From NCBI GenBank assembly GCA_023678885.1, contig CM042985.1:31754465-31818464 (forward strand): a stretch of DNA of 64,000 nt, written 5' to 3'. Origin of the DNA: Pogostemon cablin. Its lineage: Eukaryota > Streptophyta > Magnoliopsida > Lamiales > Lamiaceae. Positions 12,069-21,874 of this stretch are shown here, piece after piece. A program made the translations under genes and the position numbers. How positions within the stretch are numbered: position 1 is the stretch's first letter; every line of letters starts with the position of its first letter. The notes beneath the pieces are model-generated. The model saw only the letters and a list, made by a program, of their open reading frames with translations, did not search any database and was not told where the DNA came from.

Positions 12069-12612
12069 TGTTAGAAAGTATAGACACATGCATGCATGAC
12101 AGTTTTGTGTGTATGATAAGTAGCTCATACGTGGAAGGAGGAGATTGGTGAAGATAGTAAATCAACCATAAGATAAGGATTGGTGAGTTGGATCAAGGAT
12201 GAACCATTAGATTGCTTGAATGATCATATGGTGGAGAGTTGAAGTGATCAGATGGAATGAAGGGTTGCTGAGGCAGTTTTGCAGTTGAAGATTCCATCTA
12301 ACCGACTAACAAACTCGTGTTCATGCAGATTACACCATCTGCTAATGATCATCCATATATATACATGAGAAGAAGTAGTTTAGGGTTTGATGGTAAGTGA
12401 TCATCTTCAGTTTATCAGTTTTCTCCTCAAGTTGTATCATCAATAAGATTCAAACACCTTTGAGAGTGGATGTAGGCTTCATCAAGCCGAACCACTATAA
12501 TCTTCTTTGTTGTTCTTCAGTTTGTTTATATGAGTGAGTGTGTGATCATAGCTTCAATCATATAGAGTGAAACGTGTGTGTATCAAAGAGGAAAACGTTT
12601 GCATTCATAAGA
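12069..12612 (+). repeat. 5' LTR of the intact Copia element
   Basis: The LTR starts TGTTAGAAAG and ends CATTCATAAGA. The end is set by the ATCGA target duplication after the 3' LTR. This gives a TG...GA terminus instead of the usual TG...CA. A TATA-like box (CATATATATACA) near 12353-12364 probably drives the genomic RNA. Confidence 0.9.
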
Positions 12613-12613
12613 A

Positions 12614-12633
12614 GTGGCGCCGTCTGTGGGAAT
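12614..12633 (+). promoter_or_regulatory. Primer binding site
   Basis: GTGGCGCCGTCTGTGGGAAT directly follows the 5' LTR. It is complementary to a tRNA 3' end reading ...GGCGCCA. This differs from the tRNA-iMet-type site used by Copia family A in this window. I did not resolve which tRNA it is. Confidence 0.7.
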
Positions 12634-12669
12634 CAAGTTACTGGCATCTGATTGAAGAAGTAGATCACC

Positions 12670-15600
12670 ATGGTTACAACAAAGTTTGATGTGGAGAAGT
12701 TTACAGAAATGTCAGACTTCAGCTTGTGGCGCATGAAGATGGAGGCCATCCTCATCCAGCAAGGCCTTTCAGATGCAATCAAACCACTACCTGAAAATCA
12801 AGCTGTGGCAGTTGATGTAGTTGCTGCTGCAGCTGATCAAGATCAACAATCTAAAGCAAGGAGTGCAATCATTCTGTGTTTGGGAGACAAGGCTTTAAGG
12901 GAGATTGCAAAAGAAACAACAGCTAGAGGTATTTGGCAAAGGTTAGAAGAACTTTATATGGTTAAGACTCTTGCTAATAGATTGTATAAGAAACAGAAGC
13001 TGTATTCTTTTAAGATTACAGAAGAGAAATCCATTCTTGGGCAGTTAGATGAGTTCAATAGGATAATTGATGATCTAGAAAATATAGATGTAGCCCTGCA
13101 TACTAAAGATAAGGCTGTTATTCTACTGTCAGTCGTTCCTTCATCATTTGAAGGATTGAGGGATACACTGCTGTTTGGTAATAATGAGACTATTACTCTA
13201 GATCAAGTACAACTTGCCTTGAGAGCAAAAGTGTTACACAAGAATCCAGATGTACAGGCCAGTGGTGAAGTATTGGTTGCCAAGAAGCAAGGAACTTGGA
13301 GCAATAACAACAAGAAGGTCAGTTTTGACAAGAAGAAGCCTGCTAAGTCTCAGATTTTTTCAACAGATGAAGATAACAATAATTGCTTCCATTGCAACAA
13401 ACCTGGGCACTACAAGAAACAGTGCTTCAAATGGAAGGCAATGGTGGCCAAGAAAATTGCAGAAAAAACTGATAGTAAGAAGAACCATGCTAATCAGGTA
13501 ACTGACATTCAACCTAAGAATGATGTTATTGAGGCATTGTCTGTAGTATCTGATTCTATTTCAGAAGAATGGGTCTTAGATTCTGGATGTCCTTTTCATA
13601 TGACATCCATTAAAGAATGGTTCAGTGAGTTAACTGAATTTGATGAGGGGTCTGTCCTGTTAGGAAATGATCAAACATGTAATATTGAAGGCATAGGTTC
13701 CATTAAGATGAAAATGTTTGATGGATCTGTAAAATTGCTTAAAGAAGTGAGATATGTGCCTAGCTTAAGGAGAAATTTTATCTCTCTTGGTATGTTGGAT
13801 ACATTAGGATATGAAAGTAGGCTTAAGAATGGAATACTCACTGTCTTTAAAGAATCTAAAGTTGTGATAAGGGGAATCAAGAAGAATGATCTGTATTTTC
13901 TTGAGGGATCTGTCATCACTGGACAGATCAATACATCACAAGGAAAGGATGAAGCATTACTATGGCATGGCAGACTTGCTCATGTAAGTGAAAGGGGATT
14001 ACAAGAGTTGGCAAGACAAGGTTTATTAAACCTTAGTTCATCTGTTGTGTTGGATCAATGTGAGGCTTGCATACTTGGCAAGCTTAAAAGGAGTAAGTTT
14101 GGTCCTGCAGAGCACAACACTAAGTCAAGATTGGAGTATATTCACTCAGATTTGTGGGGACCATCTAAGACTACAACAATGGGAGGTGGAAGATACTTCA
14201 TAACCTTCATTGATGACTACTCAAGAAAGCTGTGGGTAAGGATCTTAAAAACAAAAGATGAGGCACTGACAGCATTCAAGACATGGCTTACTGAAATTGA
14301 AAATCAAACAGAGTGCAAGCTTAAATGTTTGAGGACTGACAATGGATTAGAATTTGTATCACAAGAGTTCAACAGTTATTGTCAAGAGAAAGGCATTAAA
14401 AGGCACAGGACTGTCCCAGGTACACCTCAACAAAATGGGGTGGCAGAAAGAATGAATCAAACTTTACTTGAAAGGGTAAGATGTCTGCTAAGTAGTGGTG
14501 GATTCACTAAGGGATTTTGGGGTGAACTAGTAACTACTGCTGCTTATCTCATTAATATATGTCCATCAGCAGCAATCAAGTTTAAAACCCCTGAGGAAAT
14601 ATGGTCTGGAAAGCCTCCTTGCTATGATCATCTCAGGGTTATAGGCTGCCAATCCTATGCACATCAGAAATATGACAAGTTAGATCCAAGAGCCATTAAA
14701 TGTGTACTTGTTGGATATCCAAAGGAGACAAAAGGTTATAAGTTGTGGTGTTATGAAGCAAATAAGTTTCTTATTAGTAGAGATGTAAGTTTCAATGAGA
14801 AGAAAATGCCTTTAATTGAAAGAACAGCTGGTATAGTTTCTGATACAGATAATGTTGAGCTTGAGGTGGAGCTTGAAACATATAAGAAACAACAAGTGAG
14901 GGATCAAAACACATCAGCCTCAGAAGTGGATCAAACATCAGCTGAAAGAAGATCATTAAGTAGCTATCAGTTAGTTAGGGATAGATTGAGAAGGCAGGTA
15001 AGAGCTCCTGTTAGGTATATAGAAGCTGATGTTGTGTCCTTTGCATTGTTTGTAGCCACAGACATTAAAATGTATGAGCCTAGATCATACTCAGAAGCAA
15101 TTTCCAGTACTGAGAGTGATAAGTGGTTAGTTGCTATGGAAGATGAGTTACTATCTTTGAAGAAGAACAATACATGGATACTTGTTGATAAACCAACTAA
15201 TCAGAAGCTTGTTGGATGTAAGTGGTTATTCAAAAGAAAACCAGTAACAGGTAAAGAAGGTGGATTTAGATACAAAGCAAGACTAGTTGCAAGAGGTTTT
15301 TCACAGAAGGAGGGTATTGATTATAATGAGATCTTCTCCCCAGTTGTGAAGCATTGTTCTATTAGGATCTTACTTGCTATAGTAACTCAGTTTGACCTTG
15401 AATTGCATCAGATGGATGTTATTACTGCTTTCTTACATGGTAATCTTGAAGAAGATATATATATGCAAGTGCCTGAAGGAGTGAATATTGACAGATCAGG
15501 AAACAAGGCATGCAAGTTAGTTAAGTCCTTGTATGGACTTAAACAAAGTCCTAGGCAGTGGTACTTGAGGTTTGATGAATACATAACATCAAATGGTTTT

Positions 15601-16638
15601 GATAGGAGTTTGCATGACAGCTGTGTATATATAAAGAATGAAAAAGGAAATTTCATCTACCTATTGCTATATGTGGATGATATTCTGATTGCATGTAAGA
15701 ATATTACAGGTATAAACACAGTAAAAGAAGTGCTGAGAAAGGAGTTTGAGATGAAGGATCTTGGAGAAGCAAGTGTTATACTAGGTATGCAAATCAAAAG
15801 AGATAGATCAACTGGTATTTTGCTGCTGAATCAAGAGTCCTACTTGATTAAGGTCTTGAAAAGGTATAATATGGATCAGTGTAAATCAGTGTTAGTACCA
15901 ACAAAGCAAGGTCTGAGACTGTCACTACAAGATAGCCCAAAGACAGATGAAGAAAGGGCTATAATGGATAAAATGCCATATGCAAGTGCAGTTGGAAATT
16001 TAATGTACTCAATGGTGTGCTGTAGACCAGACTTAGCATATGTAATGAGTCTGATCAGCAGGTTCATGAGTAAACCAGGATTAATGCATTGGGAATCAGT
16101 GAAATGGGCTTTGAAGTACATTAAAGGATCAGCATCAGTAGGTTTAAAATTTCAGAGAAGGACAGATTGGAATCAAGCAATTGTGGGATATGTTGATGCA
16201 GACTACGCTGCAAATCTTGATTCAAGGAAGTCATTGACAGGTTATGTGTTTAACATGTTTGGTACAGCCATCAATTGGAAAGCTACACATCAACATGTGG
16301 TGGCATTGTCTACTACAGAGGCTGAATATGTGGCTCTCACAGAAGCTATAAAAGAAGGCATTTGGTTAACAGGAATCTTGAAGGAATTTGGGATTCAGCA
16401 AGAGGTTTTTGAAGTATTTTGTGATAATCAAAGTGCTATTCATCTGTCCAAACATCAGGGATATCATGAGAGAACAAAGCACATTGATGTAAGGCTTTAC
16501 TTCATAAGAGATATGGTTGAAAAGGGAATTTGTGCAGTAAAGAAAATCAACACTGCAGAAAATCCAGCTGATGTATTGACCAAGGCATTGCCAACTCTCA
16601 AGTTTGAGTTGTGTAAAACCTTGTTCAATATGCAATAA
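12670..16638 (+). CDS. Copia gag-pol polyprotein, intact, 1322 aa
   Basis: A single frame encodes the retrotransposon's structural and enzymatic parts. The ATG lies in a strong context (CACCATGG) 57 bases after the 5' LTR. In order: the gag/UBN2-type capsid region, about residues 1-230; CCHC zinc knuckle, Cys239-Cys252; aspartic protease active site Asp304-Ser-Gly (WVLDSGCPFHMT); and an HHCC zinc site, His433/His438/Cys464/Cys467. The integrase core follows with Asp494, Asp557 and Glu593 (D-D-35-E). Reverse transcriptase has Asp916 (QMDVITAF) and the YVDD box at 1001-1004. RNase H has Asp1176, Glu1217 and Asp1252. Length and order fit Ty1-Copia. No stop or frameshift was found. Expression should come from the 5' LTR. 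Open frames on the opposite strand are shadows. Confidence 0.97.
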   Translation: MVTTKFDVEKFTEMSDFSLWRMKMEAILIQQGLSDAIKPLPENQAVAVDVVAAAADQDQQSKARSAIILCLGDKALREIAKETTARGIWQRLEELYMVKTLANRLYKKQKLYSFKITEEKSILGQLDEFNRIIDDLENIDVALHTKDKAVILLSVVPSSFEGLRDTLLFGNNETITLDQVQLALRAKVLHKNPDVQASGEVLVAKKQGTWSNNNKKVSFDKKKPAKSQIFSTDEDNNNCFHCNKPGHYKKQCFKWKAMVAKKIAEKTDSKKNHANQVTDIQPKNDVIEALSVVSDSISEEWVLDSGCPFHMTSIKEWFSELTEFDEGSVLLGNDQTCNIEGIGSIKMKMFDGSVKLLKEVRYVPSLRRNFISLGMLDTLGYESRLKNGILTVFKESKVVIRGIKKNDLYFLEGSVITGQINTSQGKDEALLWHGRLAHVSERGLQELARQGLLNLSSSVVLDQCEACILGKLKRSKFGPAEHNTKSRLEYIHSDLWGPSKTTTMGGGRYFITFIDDYSRKLWVRILKTKDEALTAFKTWLTEIENQTECKLKCLRTDNGLEFVSQEFNSYCQEKGIKRHRTVPGTPQQNGVAERMNQTLLERVRCLLSSGGFTKGFWGELVTTAAYLINICPSAAIKFKTPEEIWSGKPPCYDHLRVIGCQSYAHQKYDKLDPRAIKCVLVGYPKETKGYKLWCYEANKFLISRDVSFNEKKMPLIERTAGIVSDTDNVELEVELETYKKQQVRDQNTSASEVDQTSAERRSLSSYQLVRDRLRRQVRAPVRYIEADVVSFALFVATDIKMYEPRSYSEAISSTESDKWLVAMEDELLSLKKNNTWILVDKPTNQKLVGCKWLFKRKPVTGKEGGFRYKARLVARGFSQKEGIDYNEIFSPVVKHCSIRILLAIVTQFDLELHQMDVITAFLHGNLEEDIYMQVPEGVNIDRSGNKACKLVKSLYGLKQSPRQWYLRFDEYITSNGFDRSLHDSCVYIKNEKGNFIYLLLYVDDILIACKNITGINTVKEVLRKEFEMKDLGEASVILGMQIKRDRSTGILLLNQESYLIKVLKRYNMDQCKSVLVPTKQGLRLSLQDSPKTDEERAIMDKMPYASAVGNLMYSMVCCRPDLAYVMSLISRFMSKPGLMHWESVKWALKYIKGSASVGLKFQRRTDWNQAIVGYVDADYAANLDSRKSLTGYVFNMFGTAINWKATHQHVVALSTTEAEYVALTEAIKEGIWLTGILKEFGIQQEVFEVFCDNQSAIHLSKHQGYHERTKHIDVRLYFIRDMVEKGICAVKKINTAENPADVLTKALPTLKFELCKTLFNMQ

Positions 16639-16729
16639 AAGAAAGGAATGGGTAGCTGTACCCTTAAAACAGCAGGGTTGGGTGTTTTGAGTCTTATTGA
16701 GGTGCTGCAGTGTCTATAAGGTGGAGAAT

Positions 16730-17273
16730 TGTTAGAAAGTATAGACACATGCATGCATGACAGTTTTGTGTGTATGATAAGTAGCTCATACGTGGAAGGA
16801 GGAGATTGGTGAAGATAGTAAATCAACCATAAGATAAGGATTGGTGAGTTGGATCAAGGATGAACCATTAGATTGCTTGAATGATCATATGGTGGAGAGT
16901 TGAAGTGATCAGATGGAATGAAGGGTTGCTGAGGCAGTTTTGCAGTTGAAGATTCCATCTAACCGACTAACAAACTCGTGTTCATGCAGATTACACCATC
17001 TGCTAATGATCATCCATATATATACATGAGAAGAAGTAGTTTAGGGTTTGATGGTAAGTGATCATCTTCAGTTTATCAGTTTTCTCCTCAAGTTGTATCA
17101 TCAATAAGATTCAAACACCTTTGAGAGTGGATGTAGGCTTCATCAAGCCGAACCACTATAATCTTCTTTGTTGTTCTTCAGTTTGTTTATATGAGTGAGT
17201 GTGTGATCATAGCTTCAATCATATAGAGTGAAACGTGTGTGTATCAAAGAGGAAAACGTTTGCATTCATAAGA
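16730..17273 (+). repeat. 3' LTR of the intact Copia element
   Basis: It appears identical to the 5' LTR over all 544 bp and is preceded by the purine-rich tract GGTGGAGAA (16720-16728). It is followed by the target duplication ATCGA. The open frame on the minus strand across 16497-16826 only spans the pol end and LTR and is not a gene. Confidence 0.93.
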
Positions 17274-17278
17274 ATCGA

Positions 17279-17467
17279 AGTACAAATTAGTAATAAAACA
17301 TTCGAGGTCGAGCATAATAGTGAAAAGATAATAAAAATTTAAAAATATAGGGAAATATCATATCTAAAAATTTGTCTTTTATCGAATAACAAATTACTAA
17401 TAAAACATTCGAGATTGAGCATAATAGTGAAAAGATAATAAAAACTTAAAAATATAGGGGAAATATC
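17279..17467. repeat. Host tandem duplication split by the Copia element
   Basis: Two copies of a roughly 107-bp unit lie head to tail. Copy 1 is 12043-12068 joined to 17279-17359, interrupted by the retrotransposon. Copy 2 is 17360-17467. Shared landmarks are ATATCTAAnAATTTGTCTTT, ATAAAACATTCGAG and GAGCATAATAGTGAAAAGAT. Copy 2 reads straight through TTTTATCGAATAACAAAT, giving a local empty-site comparison for the insertion. Confidence 0.85.
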
Positions 17468-18039
17468 ATGTAGAACCAGACATGTACGACCAACTACAGT
17501 AAACATGTTTTATTTAGGAATATCTTCCATTCAGGTTTGATTAATAGGTAAATTATAAATCTAGAACATGAAATTATTTTTTATCAATAAAGGGTTTAAA
17601 ATATACTCCACAAAGCAATCCATATATATAGAGCTTGAAATTATAAAAATATCTAAAAAATTTTAAGAAAATATTTGGTTGCACACATAAATGGAATGCA
17701 GATTGGACAGTATATTTTATACCATGCATATTACTATCCATAGTGTGTCCACCGACAGTAATGTGTACCTTAAAAGCATAAGTGGTGCATATAATTTTAT
17801 ATGAAAAGCATTTAATTTGTTCATGGTATGAAGAAAATTCAACGCGTTTCATGAATGCTAAAATACCTCTACATTTGACATTACTCAGACTTAAAAAGAA
17901 TACTTATAATTTGTTAACCATTTAATTGGAATTAGTTAAAAGTTTAATTTATATTGGGACCAATAATTATTGATTCATCAAAAGCTGCAGAAGAATGGTC
18001 GTTGGTAGTTTTGTTAGTTGATATATACTCGAGCGAGCT
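17468..18039. other. Intergenic DNA, nothing recognised
   Basis: AT-rich sequence with no supportable gene. The minus-strand open frame at 17574-17852 has no recognisable domain and no context. Confidence 0.45.
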
Positions 18040-18540
18040 CGACTCGTTAAGTAAAAAGATGAATTTTCAAGTCTTATCGAGCCGAGCCTAATATATATTA
18101 GTAATATATTTTTTATTATATTTAAGATATTTGTTTTATTATATATTATTATAATTAAATAATAATAATAATTAATAATATTAATATTATTAATTATTAT
18201 TTTCGAGCCTTAACGAGTATTCCCTCCGTCCGCTTTCAAGGGTATTATTTTTCTATTTTGGATGTCCGCTCCCAAGGGTCTCATTTCCTTTTTTATACAT
18301 ATGAGACACATACACACCCACTAATACAACTAAAAAATGAGACACATACATCCACTAATACAACTACCCACTACACATTAAATAACAATACTCTTTAATC
18401 TTCGTGTCCAATAACAAATGACACACTTGAATTCGGACGGATGGAGTGTATGAATGAGCTCGAACTCGAGCTCGAATAAAAACGAATCGAGTCAAGTTCG
18501 AACTTTGTCGAGCCAAGCCAAGCCTTCGAGCTGCTTGTTT
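18040..18540. mobile_element. GAGCTCGA-rich fold-back element, split by a MITE
   Basis: The arms at about 18030-18095 and 18458-18545 are rich in GAGCTCGA/TCGAGCC motifs in opposite orientation (CGAGCGAGCTCGACTCG; CTCGAACTCGAGCTCG). The same motif style occurs in the hAT-type element at 56536-57196, so a related non-autonomous hAT element is likely. The outer ends and target duplication are not clear. A Stowaway-like MITE (18220-18448) has inserted in it. Confidence 0.5.
18220..18448. mobile_element. Stowaway-like MITE
   Basis: The termini are TTCCCTCCGTCC and GGACGGATGGAGTG, with TA on both sides (18218-18219 and 18449-18450). The interior shows the repeated GTCCGCT-CAAGGGT motif and an ACTACCCACTACACATTAAA motif shared with the elements at 52725 and 61372. 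Confidence 0.8.
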
Positions 18541-19287
18541 TCATAACAGCTCTACTCACAATTGAGGTGCCTTGCTAACCTATTATAAAGTAAGGAACAT
18601 CTCTTCCAAGCTACAATCCCCTGCCCTCCTTTTCATCAAAATTAAAAATTGATATTGATAGAAGAGGTATTCTTTTCAACTTCATGTCCGACACTTCATT
18701 TCACCTACAAATTTCATAACATCTCATTTTTCTCCTTCAAATACAATATAATTTCTCATTTTTCAGATTAACTAAATACCCCACATTCAGGCTAATAAAA
18801 GAATATGAATTATCATTTTTTTGTTGAAACAAACCCCATACAACAGAAAATTATTTTTAATCAAGGTACTCATATATGAGAGTGCTTACTTTCAGCCATT
18901 TAAAGCATTTGAAACCGTTAATTCCCTTTGAAGAGTTACTTGAGTATTAAAAAAAAGTCATAGTTAATATCCCTTTGAAGAGTTACTTGATTATTAAAAA
19001 AAGTCATGGAGTAGTATATATAAGAAGAAGATGACTAAATTTGTAATGTACTTATTAGATAAGAAATGTGAAAATTGTAGGAAGTAGCTGAGCAAATGAA
19101 ATGATAAATTAATTATTTGAAAAGTATATACGAATTTCAAAAAAATTTAATATATATATAAAATCAACTCTTTATTGAAGAATGACATTAGCCAGAGCAA
19201 AACTTTTGAGATATTTTTTTATGTCTTTTTAATTAATTATTATTTTTATTAAAAATGTTATATATTATTTTTTTATTAAAAATATTA
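18541..19287. other. Intergenic DNA
   Basis: No gene is visible. A small direct repeat (CCCTTTGAAGAGTTACTTGA.TATTAAAAAAAGTCAT) occurs at about 18927 and 18972. Confidence 0.5.
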
Positions 19288-19552
19288 TTCCCTTTGTCCT
19301 ATATAAGTTGACACACTTTCCTTTTTGGTTTGTCCCACTAAAGTTGACACATTTCCTTTTTAATAGATGAAACCTACACAAAAACAATTAATCTATTCTC
19401 ATGGACCCCACATATCACCTCTAATACAACTACCCACTACACATTAAATATTATTTCTCTCACTTTACATTACTTCACTTTACATTAAATTATTATACTC
19501 CTTAATCTCTGTGACCAAAAAAATTATACCAACTTCTATGGGATGGAGGGAG
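19288..19552. mobile_element. Stowaway-like MITE
   Basis: The ends are TTCCCTTTGTCC and GGGATGGAGGGAG with TA flanks (19286-19287, 19553-19554). The interior repeats the GTTGACAC.TTTCC motif on both sides of a GTCCCACTAAAG segment, as in the element at 53958-54211. Confidence 0.8.
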
Positions 19553-19689
19553 TATTATTTGTTATTTATATTACGAATTATTTATAAATAATTCATTATG
19601 TCATTATCAATTTTTATTAATTTCAGTATCGATATTATTAAAATAAAATATTATTATTTTTATAAGTTTTACTATGATTAATACTAGAA

Positions 19690-20290
19690 GAAATTAGGTG
19701 CAGAGCCTAATCAGATAAAGTAAATTACTTTTCGAACCTAATTATAAGTGTATATCTTTTTATGCCCAAATTGACGAAAATATCCTTTACTCAAATGTAT
19801 TCGAGTAAAGGGTATTTTCGAGTAATATGAGTGAGTAATGTGAATAATGTGAGTGAGTAATGCATTTTTGAGTAACATGAGTGAGCGGGTAATTCAATTT
19901 CGAGTAACATGTATGAGTGGGTAATACAATTTCGAGTAACATGGGTGAGTGGGTAATACAATTTCGAGTAACATGAGTGAGTGGATAATGCAATTTCGAG
20001 TAACATGAGTGAGCAGGTAATGCAATTTCGAGTAACATGAGTAAGCGGGTAATGTATTTCGAGTAACATGAATGAGCGGGTAATGCATTTCGAGTAATAT
20101 GAGTGAGCGGGTAATGTATTTCGAGTAATATTTTTTTATGATTTTTTATATTTTTATTACTTTACTCGAATACTTTACTCGAATATTCGAGTAAAGGGTA
20201 TTTTGGTCAATTCGGGAATAAAAAGATATATACTTAAAATTGAGTTAAAAAAGTAATTTGGTACATCTATAAGGATACAGTAAATTTTCA
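19690..20290. mobile_element. Fold-back element carrying a minisatellite
   Basis: Long imperfect inverted arms surround a tandem array. The left arm (about 19715-19810) reads AAATTACTTTT...ATATCTTTTTATGCCCAAATTGACGAAAAT...CTTTACTC. The complement of the right arm (about 20165-20265) carries the same order of motifs. Full ends and target duplication are uncertain. Confidence 0.6.
19815..20130. repeat. Minisatellite, about ten 29-32-bp units
   Basis: The unit is close to TTCGAGTAACATGAGTGAGCGGGTAATGCAA, written here in overlapping parts: TTCGAGTAACATGAGTGAG then CGGGTAATGCAA. Later units lose the AA and shorten. Open frames on the minus strand in all three frames simply translate this array and are not proteins. 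Confidence 0.9.
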
Positions 20291-20880
20291 CCCTTAATAC
20301 TATATACTTCATGTATAGGGGCGTGTACGGTGCGGTTTGACGATTTTTCGACATATTTTAAATTGCATTGTTATGTGCGGTTCGGTTTAGTGAACAAATC
20401 TAAATCGTAGTTATTCAAGTAATATTAAATATGCAGTTTTAAATGATTTCGATCGGTTTTTTGCGGTTTGACGGTTTTACTTATAAATTACATAAAAAAG
20501 TTGTTTATATATACTAAATAAAATAACATGTAAATGTAATCGAAACACAGCTTCAATATGTAGTCCAATACCTTGTTCAAACAAATAAATATTAATAACT
20601 TCAATGGTTCTAATAACTAATTTAATAACCTGTAGGCTTTAGACCAAACAAATAAACATAACTTCAAAGGTTCAAATGTCCATATTATATAATATAATTG
20701 CAATCAATGTCTTCATGACTTTAACAAAAGTGATAACATGTAGTCTATAATACTAAAATAACATACATCCAATATTTTCATGACTACTACACAAGTAAAT
20801 CTTGTAGTCATGTACTTCAATAATCTGCAAGATATAAAAGGGGACTATTAATATTAATTTACAATTAAAAAAGTATCATA

Positions 20881-21162
20881 CTCCCTCCGTCCCATAGTTA
20901 AGTTCATCGAAACTGTAAATACGGAGTTTAAGAAAAGTTATTTTTTGACCAACTTTATTGACTTTTTAGGGGTATTGTAGTATTTTTAGGTAATAAATAA
21001 ATTAAAAAGTATGTTATGTGTGTTAGGTGTGAGTAGTATTTTTGAAATTAAGATAACTTTTAAGGTTTTTGGTTAATGTGAAGTTTTATTTTTTGGGTGG
21101 TGAACATAAGTGTGGGACGGACGAAAACAGAAAGTGTAAATATAAGTGTGGGATAGAGGGAG
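20881..21162. mobile_element. Stowaway-like MITE inside the hAT element
   Basis: The ends are CTCCCTCCGTCCCA and GTGGGATAGAGGGAG with TA on both sides (20879-20880, 21163-21164). It shares a long core (TTATTTTTTGACCAACTTTA, GACTTTTTAGGGGTATTGT) with the MITE at 49545-49824, so the two are the same subfamily. Confidence 0.85.
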
Positions 21163-21541
21163 TACTATATTAGCTGAGCTATGCTGATTGACAATTTAGA
21201 TTTTATTGGATATTTTAATGTTCATATAGCTAATAAGAAAATGGTGATTTTGGTGTGGCAGTCATGTTACAGAATCTAACTTGTGGGTATCCAATAGAAA
21301 TATACAAACAAATAGAAATACAATATCAAGCAACCAATCCAAATTAAAAAATTTGATCAGTTTCCAGAAAAAATTCAAAGAAAGCTTGTTGGTGAACAAA
21401 GTTAACACACTAAAACAGAATCTGTCACACAAAAAAAAAAAAATTTTCCATAGAGCAATAGTTTCTAAACAAGTATATATAGATAAGATGAACAAAACCT
21501 GATAAGAAAATGTCATGAACAAGGTGAGATTGTAGAATACT

Positions 21542-21874
21542 TCAACTCTCCAGCTCTAAAGATATAAGAACGAATCTTGAGTAAGTTGTTAGTATATAAA
21601 TAAAAATGATATACAAAGGAAAATATAAGATTAAGAAATGTATACTATTTTCTATCTCTTCAAATTGCTCAATATCTTCAATTGTTGAACGAAGATCAAT
21701 AGAAGAAGGTGTTTCACGTAACCAATCTTGTGCACATATTAGAGCGTCAACAGTTTTAGGAGATAAAGAACTTCTAAATGGATCAATTATCCTACCACTT
21801 GTGCTAAATACGGATTCAGAAGCAATAGTAGACACTGGAATAGCTAGCACATCTCTTGCCATCTTTGATAGAAC
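21542..21874 (-). pseudogene. hAT transposase, C-terminal dimerisation domain fragment
   Basis: This is the last part of a plant hAT transposase, including the hATC dimerisation motif (ARDVLAIPVSTIASESVFS, then STSGR and the ALICAQDWLR helix). It begins exactly at the Copia insertion point. The upstream half resumes at 29775, where the frame runs into the same motif block (DILSWWK...PKYP). Read across the insertion, the frame is continuous here. The fragment ends at a stop after an atypical hydrophobic tail. Opposite-strand frames are shadows. Confidence 0.9.

Larger units (their letters stand above)
12069..17273 (+). mobile_element. Complete, apparently intact Ty1-Copia retrotransposon
   Basis: The 5205-bp element has two 544-bp LTRs in which I could find no difference by eye. 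A 5-bp target duplication ATCGA lies on both sides (12064-12068 and 17274-17278). It has a primer binding site, one uninterrupted 1322-codon gag-pol frame and a purine-rich tract before the 3' LTR. All catalytic motifs are present. Identical LTRs mean very recent insertion, and the element may be transposition-competent. It landed in the first copy of a small tandem duplication. Confidence 0.96.

Noticed and set aside
19787..20088. Three overlapping frames encoding SCYSKLHYPLTHVTRN-like repeats
   Set aside because: All three frames of a 30-bp minisatellite are open, which is an arithmetic consequence of the array.
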